Source of the DNA: Edaphobacter lichenicola
GTDB taxonomy: Bacteria > Acidobacteriota > Terriglobia > Terriglobales > Acidobacteriaceae
Reading direction: 5' to 3'
Assembly (NCBI RefSeq): GCF_014201315.1
Contig: NZ_JACHDY010000002.1
Span: 310,001 to 374,000 of the forward strand
Length of the DNA: 64,000 bases
In this document: in pieces, positions 17,329-29,000 of the stretch
Layout of the letters: every line of letters starts with the position of its first letter
Position numbering within the stretch: the stretch's first letter is position 1
Notes under the pieces: model-generated
The model's input: the letters and a program-made list of their open reading frames with translations, nothing else
What the model was told of the DNA's origin: nothing
The model's database searches: none
Made by a program: the position numbers and the translations under genes

Positions 17329-20300
17329 ATGCATAGGCAATCGGTAAGCCCCCTACAGGCTGTGCTCTACAGTCTCGCCGCCATTCTGCTAACCACTCTC
17401 GGAACATCGTTTGCGAACGCCCAGACCTTCCGTGGAGGAATCAACGGTACCGTAACCGACCGCACCGGCGCCGCCATCGCCAACGCAACCGTCATCGCCG
17501 TCCAAACCGACACCGACATCAAGCACACCACCACCAGCTCCAGCGGCGGAGAGTTCCTCTTCCAGGATCTTCCTCTCGGCAGCTACAGCGTCACCGTCAG
17601 CTTCTCAGGCTTCCAGACCGTGAAAACCGACAAGATCTCCGTACAGGCCGGAGTCATCTTCACTCTCCCAGTCTCCCTTCCACTCTCCAGCTCCGCCACT
17701 ACGGTAGAAGTCGATGCAGCAGCCGTAGCTCTCGACACAACAACCACCACGCAGACCACGGTGCTTGACGCCAAGGTCGTCGCAGACCTCCCACTCAACG
17801 GCCGCGACTTCACCCAGATGATCTCGCTCACTCCCGGCTACGCCGGATACAGCGGCGGCGGCTACGGCTCGCTCAACGGCACCCGCGCCAACCAGATGAA
17901 CTGGCAGATCGACGGCGTGGACAACAACGATCTCTGGCATAACATCCCTGCGGTCAATCAAGGCGGCGTCTCCGGCATCGCCGGCATCATCCTCCCACTC
18001 GACGCAGTCGATCAGTTCTCTGCCCAGACACAGTCAGGTCCCGAAGGCGGCCGCAACCCAGGTGGCACCGTCAACCTGACTCTTCGTTCTGGCACCAATC
18101 AGCTTCACGGTACCGCATACTACTTCAATCGCAACGAAGTCTTCGGAGCCAAGAGCCCCTTCTCCTCCACCAAGCAGAAGGTTCGCAACTACAACACCGG
18201 CTTCTCCGTCGGCGGCCCCTTCCTCAAAGACAAACTCTTCGGCTTCGCCACCTTTGAACATCAGCGCTTCGTCATCGGCCAATCCGGGAACGCAACCGAG
18301 CCCTCCGTAGGCTGGCAGAGTCAAGCACAGGCAATCCTTGCGCAGAACGGAATTGCGGTCAACCCAGTCATGCAGAGCGTCCTCAACAGACTCTGGGGTT
18401 CAAGTGTCCTCGCGAAAGACACGGTGGGAACCGTAAACAACTTCCATTCCAGCGATCCCGAGTACGGATACAGCTGGAACGGTCTCGGCAAGGTTGACTA
18501 TCGCCTCAGCGACAAAGACAACCTCAGCGCTCACTGGTTCGTCGGTCAAGGAAGTCAGGTTGCACCCGTCGGCTCGCAGCTCCTCGCTTACTACGAAGTC
18601 GCACCCATTCACGTACAAAACATCGCTATCGTCTACAACCGCGTCATCTCGTCCAGCATCTCCAACCAGGTTCTCGCCGGAGTCAACTACTTCAATCAGG
18701 TTTTCAACGACAACCAGACCGGACAGGATGTTCAAAGCCTCGGTTTCATCACTGGCGCCACCTTCCCGAACGCTCCGAACATCACCATCGGCAGGCCCGC
18801 CACCACAGGCGGTGGCACAAGCGCCGCAAGCAGCAACTTCGACCCCGTCGGCCTGACTCCTCCCGAGGGTCGCAACGACATCACAGGTCACCTCACCGAC
18901 CAGCTCTCCTGGACCAAAGGAAAACACCAGATGCGCTTCGGCGGAGAATACCGTCAGGCACAGTTGGATGAGTTCTATCATCGCCATGCAACCGGCAGTT
19001 TCACCTTCGATGGAACTCAGACGACTGCGGTCGCTACCCAAAGAAATGGCGGCAACGCGCCGACACCGAATCCAGATGGTCTGGACGGATACCGCTACTC
19101 CCTCGCCGACTTTTTGGCTGGGACAACCTCCGCCGCCAGCATCACCATCGGCGACCCCGAGCGTCAGGTCTTCGTCAACACCTGGTTCCTCAACGCCGGC
19201 GATTCATGGCAACTCTCGCCAAAGCTGAACGTCAACTACGGAATCCGTTACGACTACGAAGGTCCACTCCACAACTCGAACAAGGATATGTCCGTTTTCC
19301 GTCCAGGCCTGACCGCCACCAACGGCCTCGCATTCCAGGGCAGCGAAATCGACTCTCTTTATCCCAAGTACTACAAGAACTTCAGCCCGCGCGTCGGCCT
19401 CAGCTATGCTCTCGATTCCAACACCGTCATTCGTGCAGGCTACGGATGGTACGCTGACACCCCAAACCTCAATCCCTTCCTCGACAATCGCCCCGGCAAT
19501 CAGGCTCCCAACGGCGTCGAAGGCAATCCCGGCGGCGCAAGCCCTGTCTACTCTGTCTCAGCTGCAAATGGCGGATCAAACACAACCATTGTGCAGGGAG
19601 TCCCCATCTTTCCGTCCTCGGTTGGCTATCCGTGCAAACCAACTTCGCCCTGCGGCGTCTTCTCCGTCAACCCCAACTTCCGCCCCTCCTACAACGAGAA
19701 CTACAACGTCAACCTCGAGCACACTCTGGCACCCAGCGTAATCTTTCAACTGGGTTATGTAGGCTCGTCAGCCCGTCATCTCCTCAGCCTCCTCGACATC
19801 AACCAGGCCACTCCCGGCGTCTATGTAAGTGACCCGCCAACGCTCCCAAATGCTGAGTCCGCTGACTTCAAACGCCAGCAACATCGTCCCTTCTACAGCC
19901 AATACGGCCAGTACGGAAACATCAACCAGATCGAAAGCATCGGCACCGCAAACTACAACTCGCTTCAAGCACAAATTCGCATCACCAACTGGCATCACTT
20001 CTCCACACAAACCATCTACACCTGGTCTCACGCCCTTGACGAAGTCAGCGCCTACCGCGGCGCTCTCCCTCAAGACAGCACCAACTTCAAAGGGGACTAC
20101 GGCAACTCAGACTTCGACACCCGGAACACCTTCGTCAGCTTCATGAGCTACGAAGTTCCTGGCTCGCAGCATCTGAAAGGCCTCACCGGTGGCTGGCAGG
20201 TCAACGGTCTGCTCTCCTTCCATGGTGGCCAGCCTTTCACCGTTCACGCCTCCGGGGACCTCAGCGGAACCAACGAAGGCAACGACCGCGCAGTTCAAAT

Positions 20301-20661
20301 TGCTCCCGCGCGCGTCGGCTATCAAGGCCAGTCCACAACCGCGAACTGGATCGACCTCAGCGCGTTCCAGGATCCCACTCCGGGCACCTTCGGCACCGTT
20401 CGCCGCAACTCCTTCTACGCTCCCGGCTACAGTGACGTCGATCTCTCCGTCTTCAAAAACACGAGAATCGGCGAGCGGCTCACCATCCAGTTACGCGCAG
20501 AGATGTTCAACCTCCTCAACCGGAATAACTTCGCTCCTCCTTCCCCCTCCGTCGGCGGCAGCTCACAACTCAGCGACACCATCGGCGACTACAACGGCGC
20601 ACCCGGCATCGGCGCTGGCGAAGCCTTCAACACACAATTCGGTGGAAAGATCATCTTCTAA
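17329..20661 (+). CDS. Oar-like TonB-dependent receptor with carboxypeptidase-regulatory-like domain
   Basis: An 1110-residue outer-membrane protein. It has a signal peptide ending at TSFANAQ, an immunoglobulin-like carboxypeptidase regulatory domain at about 37-120 (GGINGTVTDRTGAAIANATV), a plug region with PLNGRDFTQM and NGTRANQMNWQIDGVDNND, and a long beta barrel ending in GGKIIF with a terminal Phe. Proteins of this group are numerous in Terriglobia and are thought to import large substrates or act in adhesion. The ATG at 17329 follows GGAGG by five bases; a TTG at 17308 after AAGGAG is a weaker alternative. No enzyme or regulator is linked, so the ligand is unknown. Confidence 0.93.
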   Translation: MHRQSVSPLQAVLYSLAAILLTTLGTSFANAQTFRGGINGTVTDRTGAAIANATVIAVQTDTDIKHTTTSSSGGEFLFQDLPLGSYSVTVSFSGFQTVKTDKISVQAGVIFTLPVSLPLSSSATTVEVDAAAVALDTTTTTQTTVLDAKVVADLPLNGRDFTQMISLTPGYAGYSGGGYGSLNGTRANQMNWQIDGVDNNDLWHNIPAVNQGGVSGIAGIILPLDAVDQFSAQTQSGPEGGRNPGGTVNLTLRSGTNQLHGTAYYFNRNEVFGAKSPFSSTKQKVRNYNTGFSVGGPFLKDKLFGFATFEHQRFVIGQSGNATEPSVGWQSQAQAILAQNGIAVNPVMQSVLNRLWGSSVLAKDTVGTVNNFHSSDPEYGYSWNGLGKVDYRLSDKDNLSAHWFVGQGSQVAPVGSQLLAYYEVAPIHVQNIAIVYNRVISSSISNQVLAGVNYFNQVFNDNQTGQDVQSLGFITGATFPNAPNITIGRPATTGGGTSAASSNFDPVGLTPPEGRNDITGHLTDQLSWTKGKHQMRFGGEYRQAQLDEFYHRHATGSFTFDGTQTTAVATQRNGGNAPTPNPDGLDGYRYSLADFLAGTTSAASITIGDPERQVFVNTWFLNAGDSWQLSPKLNVNYGIRYDYEGPLHNSNKDMSVFRPGLTATNGLAFQGSEIDSLYPKYYKNFSPRVGLSYALDSNTVIRAGYGWYADTPNLNPFLDNRPGNQAPNGVEGNPGGASPVYSVSAANGGSNTTIVQGVPIFPSSVGYPCKPTSPCGVFSVNPNFRPSYNENYNVNLEHTLAPSVIFQLGYVGSSARHLLSLLDINQATPGVYVSDPPTLPNAESADFKRQQHRPFYSQYGQYGNINQIESIGTANYNSLQAQIRITNWHHFSTQTIYTWSHALDEVSAYRGALPQDSTNFKGDYGNSDFDTRNTFVSFMSYEVPGSQHLKGLTGGWQVNGLLSFHGGQPFTVHASGDLSGTNEGNDRAVQIAPARVGYQGQSTTANWIDLSAFQDPTPGTFGTVRRNSFYAPGYSDVDLSVFKNTRIGERLTIQLRAEMFNLLNRNNFAPPSPSVGGSSQLSDTIGDYNGAPGIGAGEAFNTQFGGKIIF

Positions 20662-20675
20662 CCCAACCCCGCGAC

Positions 20676-20717
20676 AAAAAGCCCCATCCAGCAGAGCATC
20701 GCAGGATGGGGCTTTTT
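20676..20717. terminator. Strong bidirectional terminator
   Basis: A 14-base-pair perfect stem (20676-20689 with 20704-20717), GC-rich core GCCCCATCC, with five A on one side and five T on the other. It lies between the convergent receptor and phosphoketolase genes and should stop transcription in both directions. Confidence 0.85.
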
Positions 20718-20735
20718 CACGTCGAGGCAATCGAT

Positions 20736-23156
20736 CTACAAAGGCCACTTCCACTCCCGAATCTCCTTGCTATCAATCCCGTTCTCATGCGCGTAGTTCA
20801 CCGCTTCGATAATCTGCCCCTTCAGCCACTCCTTCGTATGCGCCGCCGTCATCTGCAGCCGCGGCACTCGATCGATCACATCGATCGCCAGGTCAAACCG
20901 ATCGATCTGATTCAGAATTGCCAGCTCCAACGGAGTATTGATATTCCCCTTCTCCTTGTACCCGCGCACATGAAAGTTCTCATGATTCGTCCGCTTATAC
21001 GTCAACTTATGAACCAGCGAAGCATAGGCATGGAAGTTGAAGATCACCGGCTTATCCTTCGTAAACAGGCTATCGAACTCCCTCTCCGAAAGCCCATGCG
21101 GATGCTCCGTCTCCGGCATCAACCGAAAGAGATCCACCACGTTCACAAACCGAATCTTCACATCCGCACATCGCTCCCGCAGAATCGCAACCGCAGCCAA
21201 CGCCTCCTCCGTCGGAATATCCCCGGCACAAGCAATCACCACATCCGGCTCATCCCCCGCATCGCTGCTCGCGAAGTCCCAGATCCCGATCCCCTTCGTG
21301 CAGTGCGTTATCGCATCCTCCATATTCAGATACTGCAGATGCGGTGCCTTATCCGCGACGATCACATTCACGTAGTTTGAACTGCGCAGACAGTGATCCC
21401 CAACACTCAACAAGCAGTTCGCATCCGGCGGCAGATAGATCCTCGTCACCTCCGGACTCTTATTCGTCACCACATCCAGAAATCCCGGGTCCTGATGCGT
21501 AAATCCATTGTGATCCTGCCGCCACACCAGCGAAGTAATCAGCAGATTGATCGACGAAATCGGCGCCCGCCATCTCAGCTCCAGCTTGCTCTTCTCCAGC
21601 CACTTCGCATGCTGGTTGAACATCGAATCGATGATGTGCACAAACGATTCATACGTCGAAAAGAAGCCATGCCGCCCCGTCAGCACATAGCCTTCGAACC
21701 AGCCTTCCAGCGTATGCTCGCTCAAAATCTCCATCACGCGGCCCTCACGCGAGAGGTCTCCACCGTCCGCATCCTCCGGCAGCAGCTTCGCCATCCATGT
21801 CTTCCCGTGGCTCCCTTCATAAATCGCCTGCAGCTTATTCGACGCCGTCTCATCCGGCCCAAACACGCGAAAGCTCGTCATGTTCCTCTTCATCGCATCA
21901 CGCAAGAAATGCGCCAACACATCCGTCGGCGGAACCTCGACCTGGCCCGGCTTCTCCACGTTTACCGCATAGTCGCGAAAGTCCGGCAGCTCCATCGGTT
22001 TTCGCAGCAGTCCGCCATTCGCGTGCGGATTCGCAGTGATCCTTCGTTGCCCGACAGGAGCCATCTCCCTCAACTCCGCGATCAGCTTGCCCGATTCATC
22101 GAACAACTCCTCAGGCTTATAGCTCTTCATCCACTTCTCAACCAGCTTCAAGTGCTTCGGATTCGTCACCGGATCGAGAACCGGCATCTGGTGCGCTCGC
22201 CACGAGCCCTCCAGCTTGTGCCCATCAATCTCCTTCGGGCAAGTCCATCCCTTCGGCGAGCGCAGAATAATCATTGGCCATCGTGGTCGCTCAGGCTCTG
22301 TCCCCTTACGCGCACTCCTGGCCTTCTTCTGAATCGCGCGAATCTCCTTCACGCAATCCTCCATCACCCCCGCCATCAACTGATGCATCGTCGCCGGATC
22401 ATCTCCTTCGACGACATGCGGCTCCCAGCCATATCCTTTGAACATCCACGCCAGCTCTTCAGGCGAAATACGCGCCAACACCGTCGGATTCGCAATTTTG
22501 TAACCGTTAAGGTGCAGTATTGGCAGCACCGCACCATCCCGCACAGGATTCAGAAATTTATTCGAATGCCACGACGTGGCCATCGGCCCGGTCTCGGCCT
22601 CTCCATCTCCCACAACCACGGTCACAATCAAATCAGGATTATCGAACGCCGCACCAAACCCATGCGACAAGCTATACCCAAGCTCGCCGCCCTCATGGAT
22701 CGACCCCGGCGTCTCCGGCGTGCAGTGACTCCCAATACCCCCGGGAAACGAAAACTGTTTAAAGAACTTCTGCATTCCCGAAATGTCTTCGCTCTTATCC
22801 GGATACACCTCCGAATAAACACCCTCCAGATAGCTATTCGACAGAGTCGCAGGCGCCCCGTGACCCGGCCCCGACAGGTAAATCAAATCCAGATCGTACT
22901 TCTTAATCAGCCGGTTCAAATGCACCCACACAAACGTCTGCCCAGGGTCCGACCCCCAATGCCCAAGCAACCGATTCTTAATGTGCTCCGGTTTCAAAGG
23001 CTCCCGCAACAACGGATTCGCCCGCAGATAGAGCATTCCCACACAAAGATAGTTACAGGCGCGCCAATAGGCATCCATCTTTCGCAGCTCGTCAGCCGAA
23101 AGCGGCTTACCACCCTGACTCTTATCTTTAACCAACTCCTTGGAAACATTGCTCAT
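20736..23156 (-). CDS. xfp: D-xylulose-5-phosphate/D-fructose-6-phosphate phosphoketolase
   Basis: An 806-residue thiamine-diphosphate enzyme of full family length. It splits xylulose-5-P or fructose-6-P with phosphate to acetyl-phosphate plus glyceraldehyde-3-P or erythrose-4-P. Visible marks: the N-terminal domain [28 protein letters not shown], the ThDP motif [33 protein letters not shown], and the C-terminal [13 protein letters not shown]. Acetate kinase lies 77 bases upstream on the same strand, giving a route from acetyl-phosphate to acetate and ATP. Whether it prefers the C5 or C6 substrate cannot be told. Cytoplasmic. Confidence 0.95.
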   Translation of the reverse strand: MSNVSKELVKDKSQGGKPLSADELRKMDAYWRACNYLCVGMLYLRANPLLREPLKPEHIKNRLLGHWGSDPGQTFVWVHLNRLIKKYDLDLIYLSGPGHGAPATLSNSYLEGVYSEVYPDKSEDISGMQKFFKQFSFPGGIGSHCTPETPGSIHEGGELGYSLSHGFGAAFDNPDLIVTVVVGDGEAETGPMATSWHSNKFLNPVRDGAVLPILHLNGYKIANPTVLARISPEELAWMFKGYGWEPHVVEGDDPATMHQLMAGVMEDCVKEIRAIQKKARSARKGTEPERPRWPMIILRSPKGWTCPKEIDGHKLEGSWRAHQMPVLDPVTNPKHLKLVEKWMKSYKPEELFDESGKLIAELREMAPVGQRRITANPHANGGLLRKPMELPDFRDYAVNVEKPGQVEVPPTDVLAHFLRDAMKRNMTSFRVFGPDETASNKLQAIYEGSHGKTWMAKLLPEDADGGDLSREGRVMEILSEHTLEGWFEGYVLTGRHGFFSTYESFVHIIDSMFNQHAKWLEKSKLELRWRAPISSINLLITSLVWRQDHNGFTHQDPGFLDVVTNKSPEVTRIYLPPDANCLLSVGDHCLRSSNYVNVIVADKAPHLQYLNMEDAITHCTKGIGIWDFASSDAGDEPDVVIACAGDIPTEEALAAVAILRERCADVKIRFVNVVDLFRLMPETEHPHGLSEREFDSLFTKDKPVIFNFHAYASLVHKLTYKRTNHENFHVRGYKEKGNINTPLELAILNQIDRFDLAIDVIDRVPRLQMTAAHTKEWLKGQIIEAVNYAHENGIDSKEIREWKWPL

Positions 23157-23233
23157 AGATAAACTCCGTCGGTCGTAGTTCAGTAAAGTCGAAAATAAGA
23201 AGCAAGCTCAGACAATTTGTAACCATAAGAGAT

Positions 23234-24433
23234 CTATTTGGAAGATTGAGCCATTTGATGAACATGAATCGCGATCATCCAATCCTCTTTAGCCGGGACA
23301 ACAAGCACGGCCGCTGCTGAGTCAGATGCGCTTATCCGTCTGACAGCGTTGCCCTTGGCCTCGTTCAACTCAGAATTAATAGAAATGCCCAATCCGTCCA
23401 TTCCAGCCAGTATCTCCGCGCGCGACCGCGCATCATGCTCCCCGATTCCACCCGCAAACACGATCGCATCGATCCCACCCATCAGCGCAAGAAAGCCCCC
23501 CAACGCCTTCTTCACACTCCGCGTAAAAATCTCCGCCGCCAGACCTGCCCGTGCATCGCCCTTCGCCACGGCCTCCCGCACAGCCTTCATATCGTTCGGC
23601 ATCCCCGAAAGCGCCACCATCCCCGCATCATGGTTCAGCATCTTCTCCAACGCCCCTACCTGGTCGCCCTTCCTCTGCCGCAACAGATAAAGCACCAGCC
23701 CCGGATCGAGATCTCCCGGCCGAGTCCCCATCACCACGCCACCCGTCGGCGTAAGCCCCATCGTCGTGTCGATCGAGCATCCATCCACCAATGCCGTAAC
23801 GCTGCACCCGCTCCCCAGGTGCGCAATCGCCATCCGCTTCGGAAACGAAATCTCCTTCTCCGCTCGCAGCTGCTGCACAATCGACTCGCAGCTCAAGCCA
23901 TGAAATCCATACCGCCGAACTCCCCGCTCGCGATACTCCACCGGAATCGGATACGTCGTCGCGGCCTGAGGCATCGTCTGGTGAAACACCGTGTCAAAGC
24001 AGGCGTAGTGGGCCACACTCGGAAACTTCGCCATCATGTCCTTGATCACCTCAATCACCGCAGGATCATGCAGCGGCGCAAACACCACCGCCTCCTCCAG
24101 ATCCTTCAGCACCTCCCCGGTAATCCGCTGATGCCGATCCAGCTTCGCTCCCGGATGCACGACGCGATATCCCACCGCGTCCACCCTCGGCAGACCCTCC
24201 CCACTCACCGCTCCAACCACCAGTCCAATCGCCTCCACCGCCGTCTGGGCCTTTACCTCGCTGCGGCCGCCACTTAAATCCCGCCCACCAGCGTCGCGAA
24301 ACTTAAAACTCCCCTTGGCCCCGCCAATGCCGGTCACCTCACCCTCAAACAGCGACCGGGTCTCCTCCCCCTCAGCTTCAAACAGGGAAAACTTTATCGA
24401 CGAAGATCCGCTATTGATAACGAGTATGTGCAC
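23234..24433 (-). CDS. ackA: Acetate kinase
   Basis: A 399-residue ASKHA-fold kinase, typical length. It converts acetyl-phosphate and ADP to acetate and ATP. Seen: the N-terminal VINSGSSSIKFSLF signature, the second signature YGFHGLSCESIV, HLGSGCSVTAL (phosphate loop), DTTMGLTPTGGVVMGTRPGDLDPG and FAGGIGEHDA. It is the first gene of a two-gene minus-strand unit with phosphoketolase, so the pair forms the energy-yielding end of the phosphoketolase shunt. No phosphotransacetylase gene is present here. Confidence 0.96.
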   Translation of the reverse strand: MHILVINSGSSSIKFSLFEAEGEETRSLFEGEVTGIGGAKGSFKFRDAGGRDLSGGRSEVKAQTAVEAIGLVVGAVSGEGLPRVDAVGYRVVHPGAKLDRHQRITGEVLKDLEEAVVFAPLHDPAVIEVIKDMMAKFPSVAHYACFDTVFHQTMPQAATTYPIPVEYRERGVRRYGFHGLSCESIVQQLRAEKEISFPKRMAIAHLGSGCSVTALVDGCSIDTTMGLTPTGGVVMGTRPGDLDPGLVLYLLRQRKGDQVGALEKMLNHDAGMVALSGMPNDMKAVREAVAKGDARAGLAAEIFTRSVKKALGGFLALMGGIDAIVFAGGIGEHDARSRAEILAGMDGLGISINSELNEAKGNAVRRISASDSAAAVLVVPAKEDWMIAIHVHQMAQSSK

Positions 24434-24711
24434 AGCACCCCTGTCGCAAAAACCCTTCCCTACGTTACACCCAGCCCATCACAGACCCGTAAATTCTCCC
24501 TGCAAGCGCTTCCCTCCAGCTAGTGTCGCCCGATGTCGGACATTTGTCTCGTCGTTCAAAAAAAGATTGCAGCACCGGCACCGTCTTCACTCTAGGCAGC
24601 GCATCCAACTCCACCCCGAGCTTCCGCAACTCGCCATCGCCTGGCACCCTCCCCCAAAAGTCCCACCCCCTTCCTCGCGCAAAATCCGCCCCAGCCATCT
24701 AAACTCAATCC

Positions 24712-26904
<2,193 letters not shown>

Positions 26905-27135
26905 TCGTGAGTTTGATAGCTGGTTCTTCACTAATGTGTACTCCAGCCTAGTCTATAGCCAACTGGATGCGGCTGATGCTCTTGTAAACCCTTCGAAGAG
27001 TATTTGCATTACGTTATGGGCAGAGCGCATAATGCACTGGTCGATTCATTTTCTTTCCAGAAATTTGCCGTCATCGGCAGGTCCCGTCAAAAAAGCAATC
27101 TTGTCAACGGATCACTGAGCGCCCACCGAAATCAA

Positions 27136-27417
27136 ATGCGCACCATAAACACCAAATATTTTGTGTTAATCTTTACCGCGGCCGTTGCATTAATCATAGT
27201 GGTGTTATCTCTGCTTTTTTTCTACGAAGCGTTTAATCTTAATCTTCCGGCGGATCGTCTCGGTGCGATAAAAGAAACGTACGATCTTGCTGTTTCTAAA
27301 GTGCTCTTGTCTATGTTTACGACGCTCGTTACGGCTGTACTTACCTACATTTTTGGTAAGCAGTTGATCTCCGCAGTGGCCGATCGAATCCGCTCCAAAG
27401 CGGGTGGAAATTCATGA
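27136..27417 (+). CDS. Small two-helix membrane protein of unknown function
   Basis: A 93-residue protein, not recognised. Two hydrophobic segments are visible, residues ~7-32 (YFVLIFTAAVALIIVVLSLLFFY) and ~53-73 (VLLSMFTTLVTAVLTYIF), with a basic C-terminal tail. The ATG at 27136 is preferred because the helix follows directly; the frame is open further upstream. Its stop lies ten bases before the next gene's GTG. GC is clearly lower than in glmS, suggesting acquired DNA. The size and topology are holin-like but no holin motif is visible. Confidence 0.5.
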   Translation: MRTINTKYFVLIFTAAVALIIVVLSLLFFYEAFNLNLPADRLGAIKETYDLAVSKVLLSMFTTLVTAVLTYIFGKQLISAVADRIRSKAGGNS

Positions 27418-27427
27418 GGAGGTAAAT

Positions 27428-27766
27428 GTGAGTGTATACGGTCTCACAATCGATTTCACCGGAGGAAATATTCGTCTCAAAATAGAGGATTCCGCCAAGT
27501 GGGTTTTGGGACCTTTCGCAGACTTCAACGCAGGATCCGGAAACACTGTAATTTTTAACATATCGATCAATCAACCCTTTGTGAGTCTGCAATCGGCGGA
27601 CTCACGAACACCTGTCGTCGCGCATTTGATTATCTCCGTTGATTCGACTTTGGCAACGTTGACGCTGGACGTCTTGAATGACGGAATAGTTCAGGTTAAA
27701 TCGCCTGTAGATTCGTTTGTCGATTTGACCCCGGGTCAAAGAGTTCATCATCTCAAATTGAAGTGA
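27428..27766 (+). CDS. Unknown beta-rich protein, second gene of a small cassette
   Basis: A 112-residue protein I do not recognise. It alternates hydrophobic and polar residues in strand-like blocks (YGLTIDFTGGNIRLKIED, HLIISVDSTLATLTLDVLND) and has no signal peptide or helix long enough for a membrane. The GTG start at 27428 has a very strong ribosome site, GAGGAGG, that overlaps the end of the previous gene, pointing to translational coupling. The gene shares the lower-GC composition of its neighbours. Confidence 0.5.
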   Translation: MSVYGLTIDFTGGNIRLKIEDSAKWVLGPFADFNAGSGNTVIFNISINQPFVSLQSADSRTPVVAHLIISVDSTLATLTLDVLNDGIVQVKSPVDSFVDLTPGQRVHHLKLK

Positions 27767-27808
27767 TTACTTGGCCATGTCGCTCAGAATCTGCATAGGA
27801 GTTCCTCA

Positions 27809-28189
27809 ATGGCTACCAACTCAAAGCTTCCCGACCCTCCACCGGGACCAAAACTCGAGATTGGACCGATAGATAACTATCCCAAGGATTACCCCCAGAA
27901 ATCCTTTCTAGCCCGTCAGTTTGTAGCATATGCAGGCCCCATGAAGTGGGGGCCATGGGTAGTCATTGCACATCATGCAGGGCCTGTCACATACAGCATT
28001 TCGTACTCTGCCGAAGGGAGCACTCAAGTCATCGGCGCTGTGAATTACATCAATCAACAAGGTAATGCTGTAACACAGCAGTTCAATGGCGCAATCAGCA
28101 TCCATACGGGAAATGTTTATGCCGGAGTCTCCGTTGCTTTCATTGGTCGCCCATTTGGCTCTGTTGTTAGAGGCTCAGTGCAGCCATAA
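27809..28189 (+). CDS. Unknown protein, third gene of a small cassette
   Basis: A 126-residue protein, not recognised. It opens with a Pro-rich hydrophilic arm (PDPPPGPKLEIGPIDNYPKDYP) and continues with strand-forming segments (VVIAHHAGPVTYSISYSAEG, GNVYAGVSVAFIGRP). No signal peptide. AGGAG precedes the ATG by eight bases, and the gap to the previous gene is 42 bases, so the three genes probably form one transcript. The first REP-like repeat begins ten bases after its stop. Shape alone hints at a beta-sandwich, perhaps a lectin or pore-forming type, but that is a guess. Confidence 0.55.
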   Translation: MATNSKLPDPPPGPKLEIGPIDNYPKDYPQKSFLARQFVAYAGPMKWGPWVVIAHHAGPVTYSISYSAEGSTQVIGAVNYINQQGNAVTQQFNGAISIHTGNVYAGVSVAFIGRPFGSVVRGSVQP

Positions 28190-28198
28190 ATGGCGTTG

Positions 28199-28295
28199 GC
28201 GGGTGGCCCGAACATAAAACCAAGCCACAACCTTGGGTGCCTCACTCATGCAGTCTCACCGCATGAGTGGGCATTCGTGCGAAAGCACGAACCGC
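28199..28295 (+). repeat. REP-like repeat, full copy A
   Basis: About 97 bases. Order of parts: GGGTGGCCC, a short AT-rich ACATAAAACC stretch, TTGGGTGCC, a hairpin TCATGC/GCATGA with a nine-base loop, and a second hairpin TTCGTGC-GAAA-GCACGAA closed by a GAAA loop and followed by CCGC. It lies between the unknown cassette and the RAYT remnant; a TAAAAT box follows at about 28313-28318. Confidence 0.85.
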
Positions 28296-28324
28296 CTTCC
28301 CGCCCCAGCCGATAAAATCCAACC

Positions 28325-28747
28325 ATGCCCTTAGGCCTAGAACGACGCCAGAACACAGGACAACTCCACTTCATCACCTTCAGCTGCTACTACCGTCTTC
28401 CCTACCTCGAATCCGCCAAATCCAAAGACATCCTCGAACAAGTCATCGAACGAACCCGCCGCTCCCATAACTTCACCATCTACGCCTACGTCCTCATGCC
28501 CGAGCACGTCCATCTCCTCCTCAGCGAACCCGAGCGCCACCAACTCTCTTCCACCATCCGAGTACTCAAAGGAGAATCTTCCAAGCTACTCAAAGGCACC
28601 GGCGAACGATCCTGGCAGCCCCGGACGGGTGGCCCATACATAAAACCACCCACACCCTTGGGTGCCCCATTCATGCAGTCTCACCGCATGAGGGGGCATT
28701 CGTGCGAAAGCACGAACCGCTCCAACAAAATGCTATTCGCCGCCTGA
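28325..28747 (+). pseudogene. REP-associated tyrosine transposase (RAYT), cut off by a REP copy
   Basis: The first ~100 codons are a clear Y1/RAYT transposase: LHFITFSCYYRLPYLES, YVLMPEHVHLLLSEP with the HUH metal-binding motif, and IRVLKGESSKLLKG. At about 28620 the homology stops in GERSWQPR and REP copy B begins; the frame then merely reads through the repeat to a stop at 28747. The part that should carry the catalytic tyrosine is missing, so the enzyme is dead. RAYTs are the known mobilisers of REP elements, and this one lies between two copies of the local REP family. Confidence 0.82.
28626..28720 (+). repeat. REP-like repeat, full copy B
   Basis: Same parts and orientation as copy A, with CATTCATGC and a GGGGGCATTCGTGC variant. 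It sits inside the RAYT reading frame and replaces its 3' part. Confidence 0.85.
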
Positions 28748-28909
28748 CCCCGACTCCTCATAAATCGCGTGCAACTGTTTTGCCAGCATTGCAGCTATCA
28801 ACTGTTTCATCGCAGTTAGATCGATGCCGCCGTTAGCGAATGCCTGATCCGCAGCTTCTTCATTGCTCAAGAGTCTCTCAAATACGAGTAGCCAAACACT
28901 ACTCTCCAT
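28733..28909 (-). CDS. Possible small protein of unknown function
   Basis: A 58-codon minus-strand frame with a protein-like, helical composition (FERLLSNEEAADQAFANGG, MKQLIAAMLAKQLHAIYEE). No ribosome site is visible before the ATG, and its stop lies 13 bases from REP copy B. It could be a short gene or the surviving piece of a longer one cut by the repeat. Confidence 0.3.
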   Translation of the reverse strand: MESSVWLLVFERLLSNEEAADQAFANGGIDLTAMKQLIAAMLAKQLHAIYEESGSGGE

Positions 28910-29000
28910 GAGAATATGAGCGAAAAGCTCGCATATGTCTTAGTGCCTCTCAAGCGCTTTCGACACAGCGGCCGGGAGAACAAGAGTGCCTTTTCTATCG

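Noticed and set aside
21393-23162. A 589-codon frame antisense to the phosphoketolase gene
   Set aside because: It is a shadow of a GC-rich gene with biased third positions; it is arginine- and histidine-rich and has no protein-like pattern.
24434-24711. Possible glmS ribozyme or riboswitch upstream of glmS
   Set aside because: The region has no recognisable conserved core near the start codon; I could not support it by eye.
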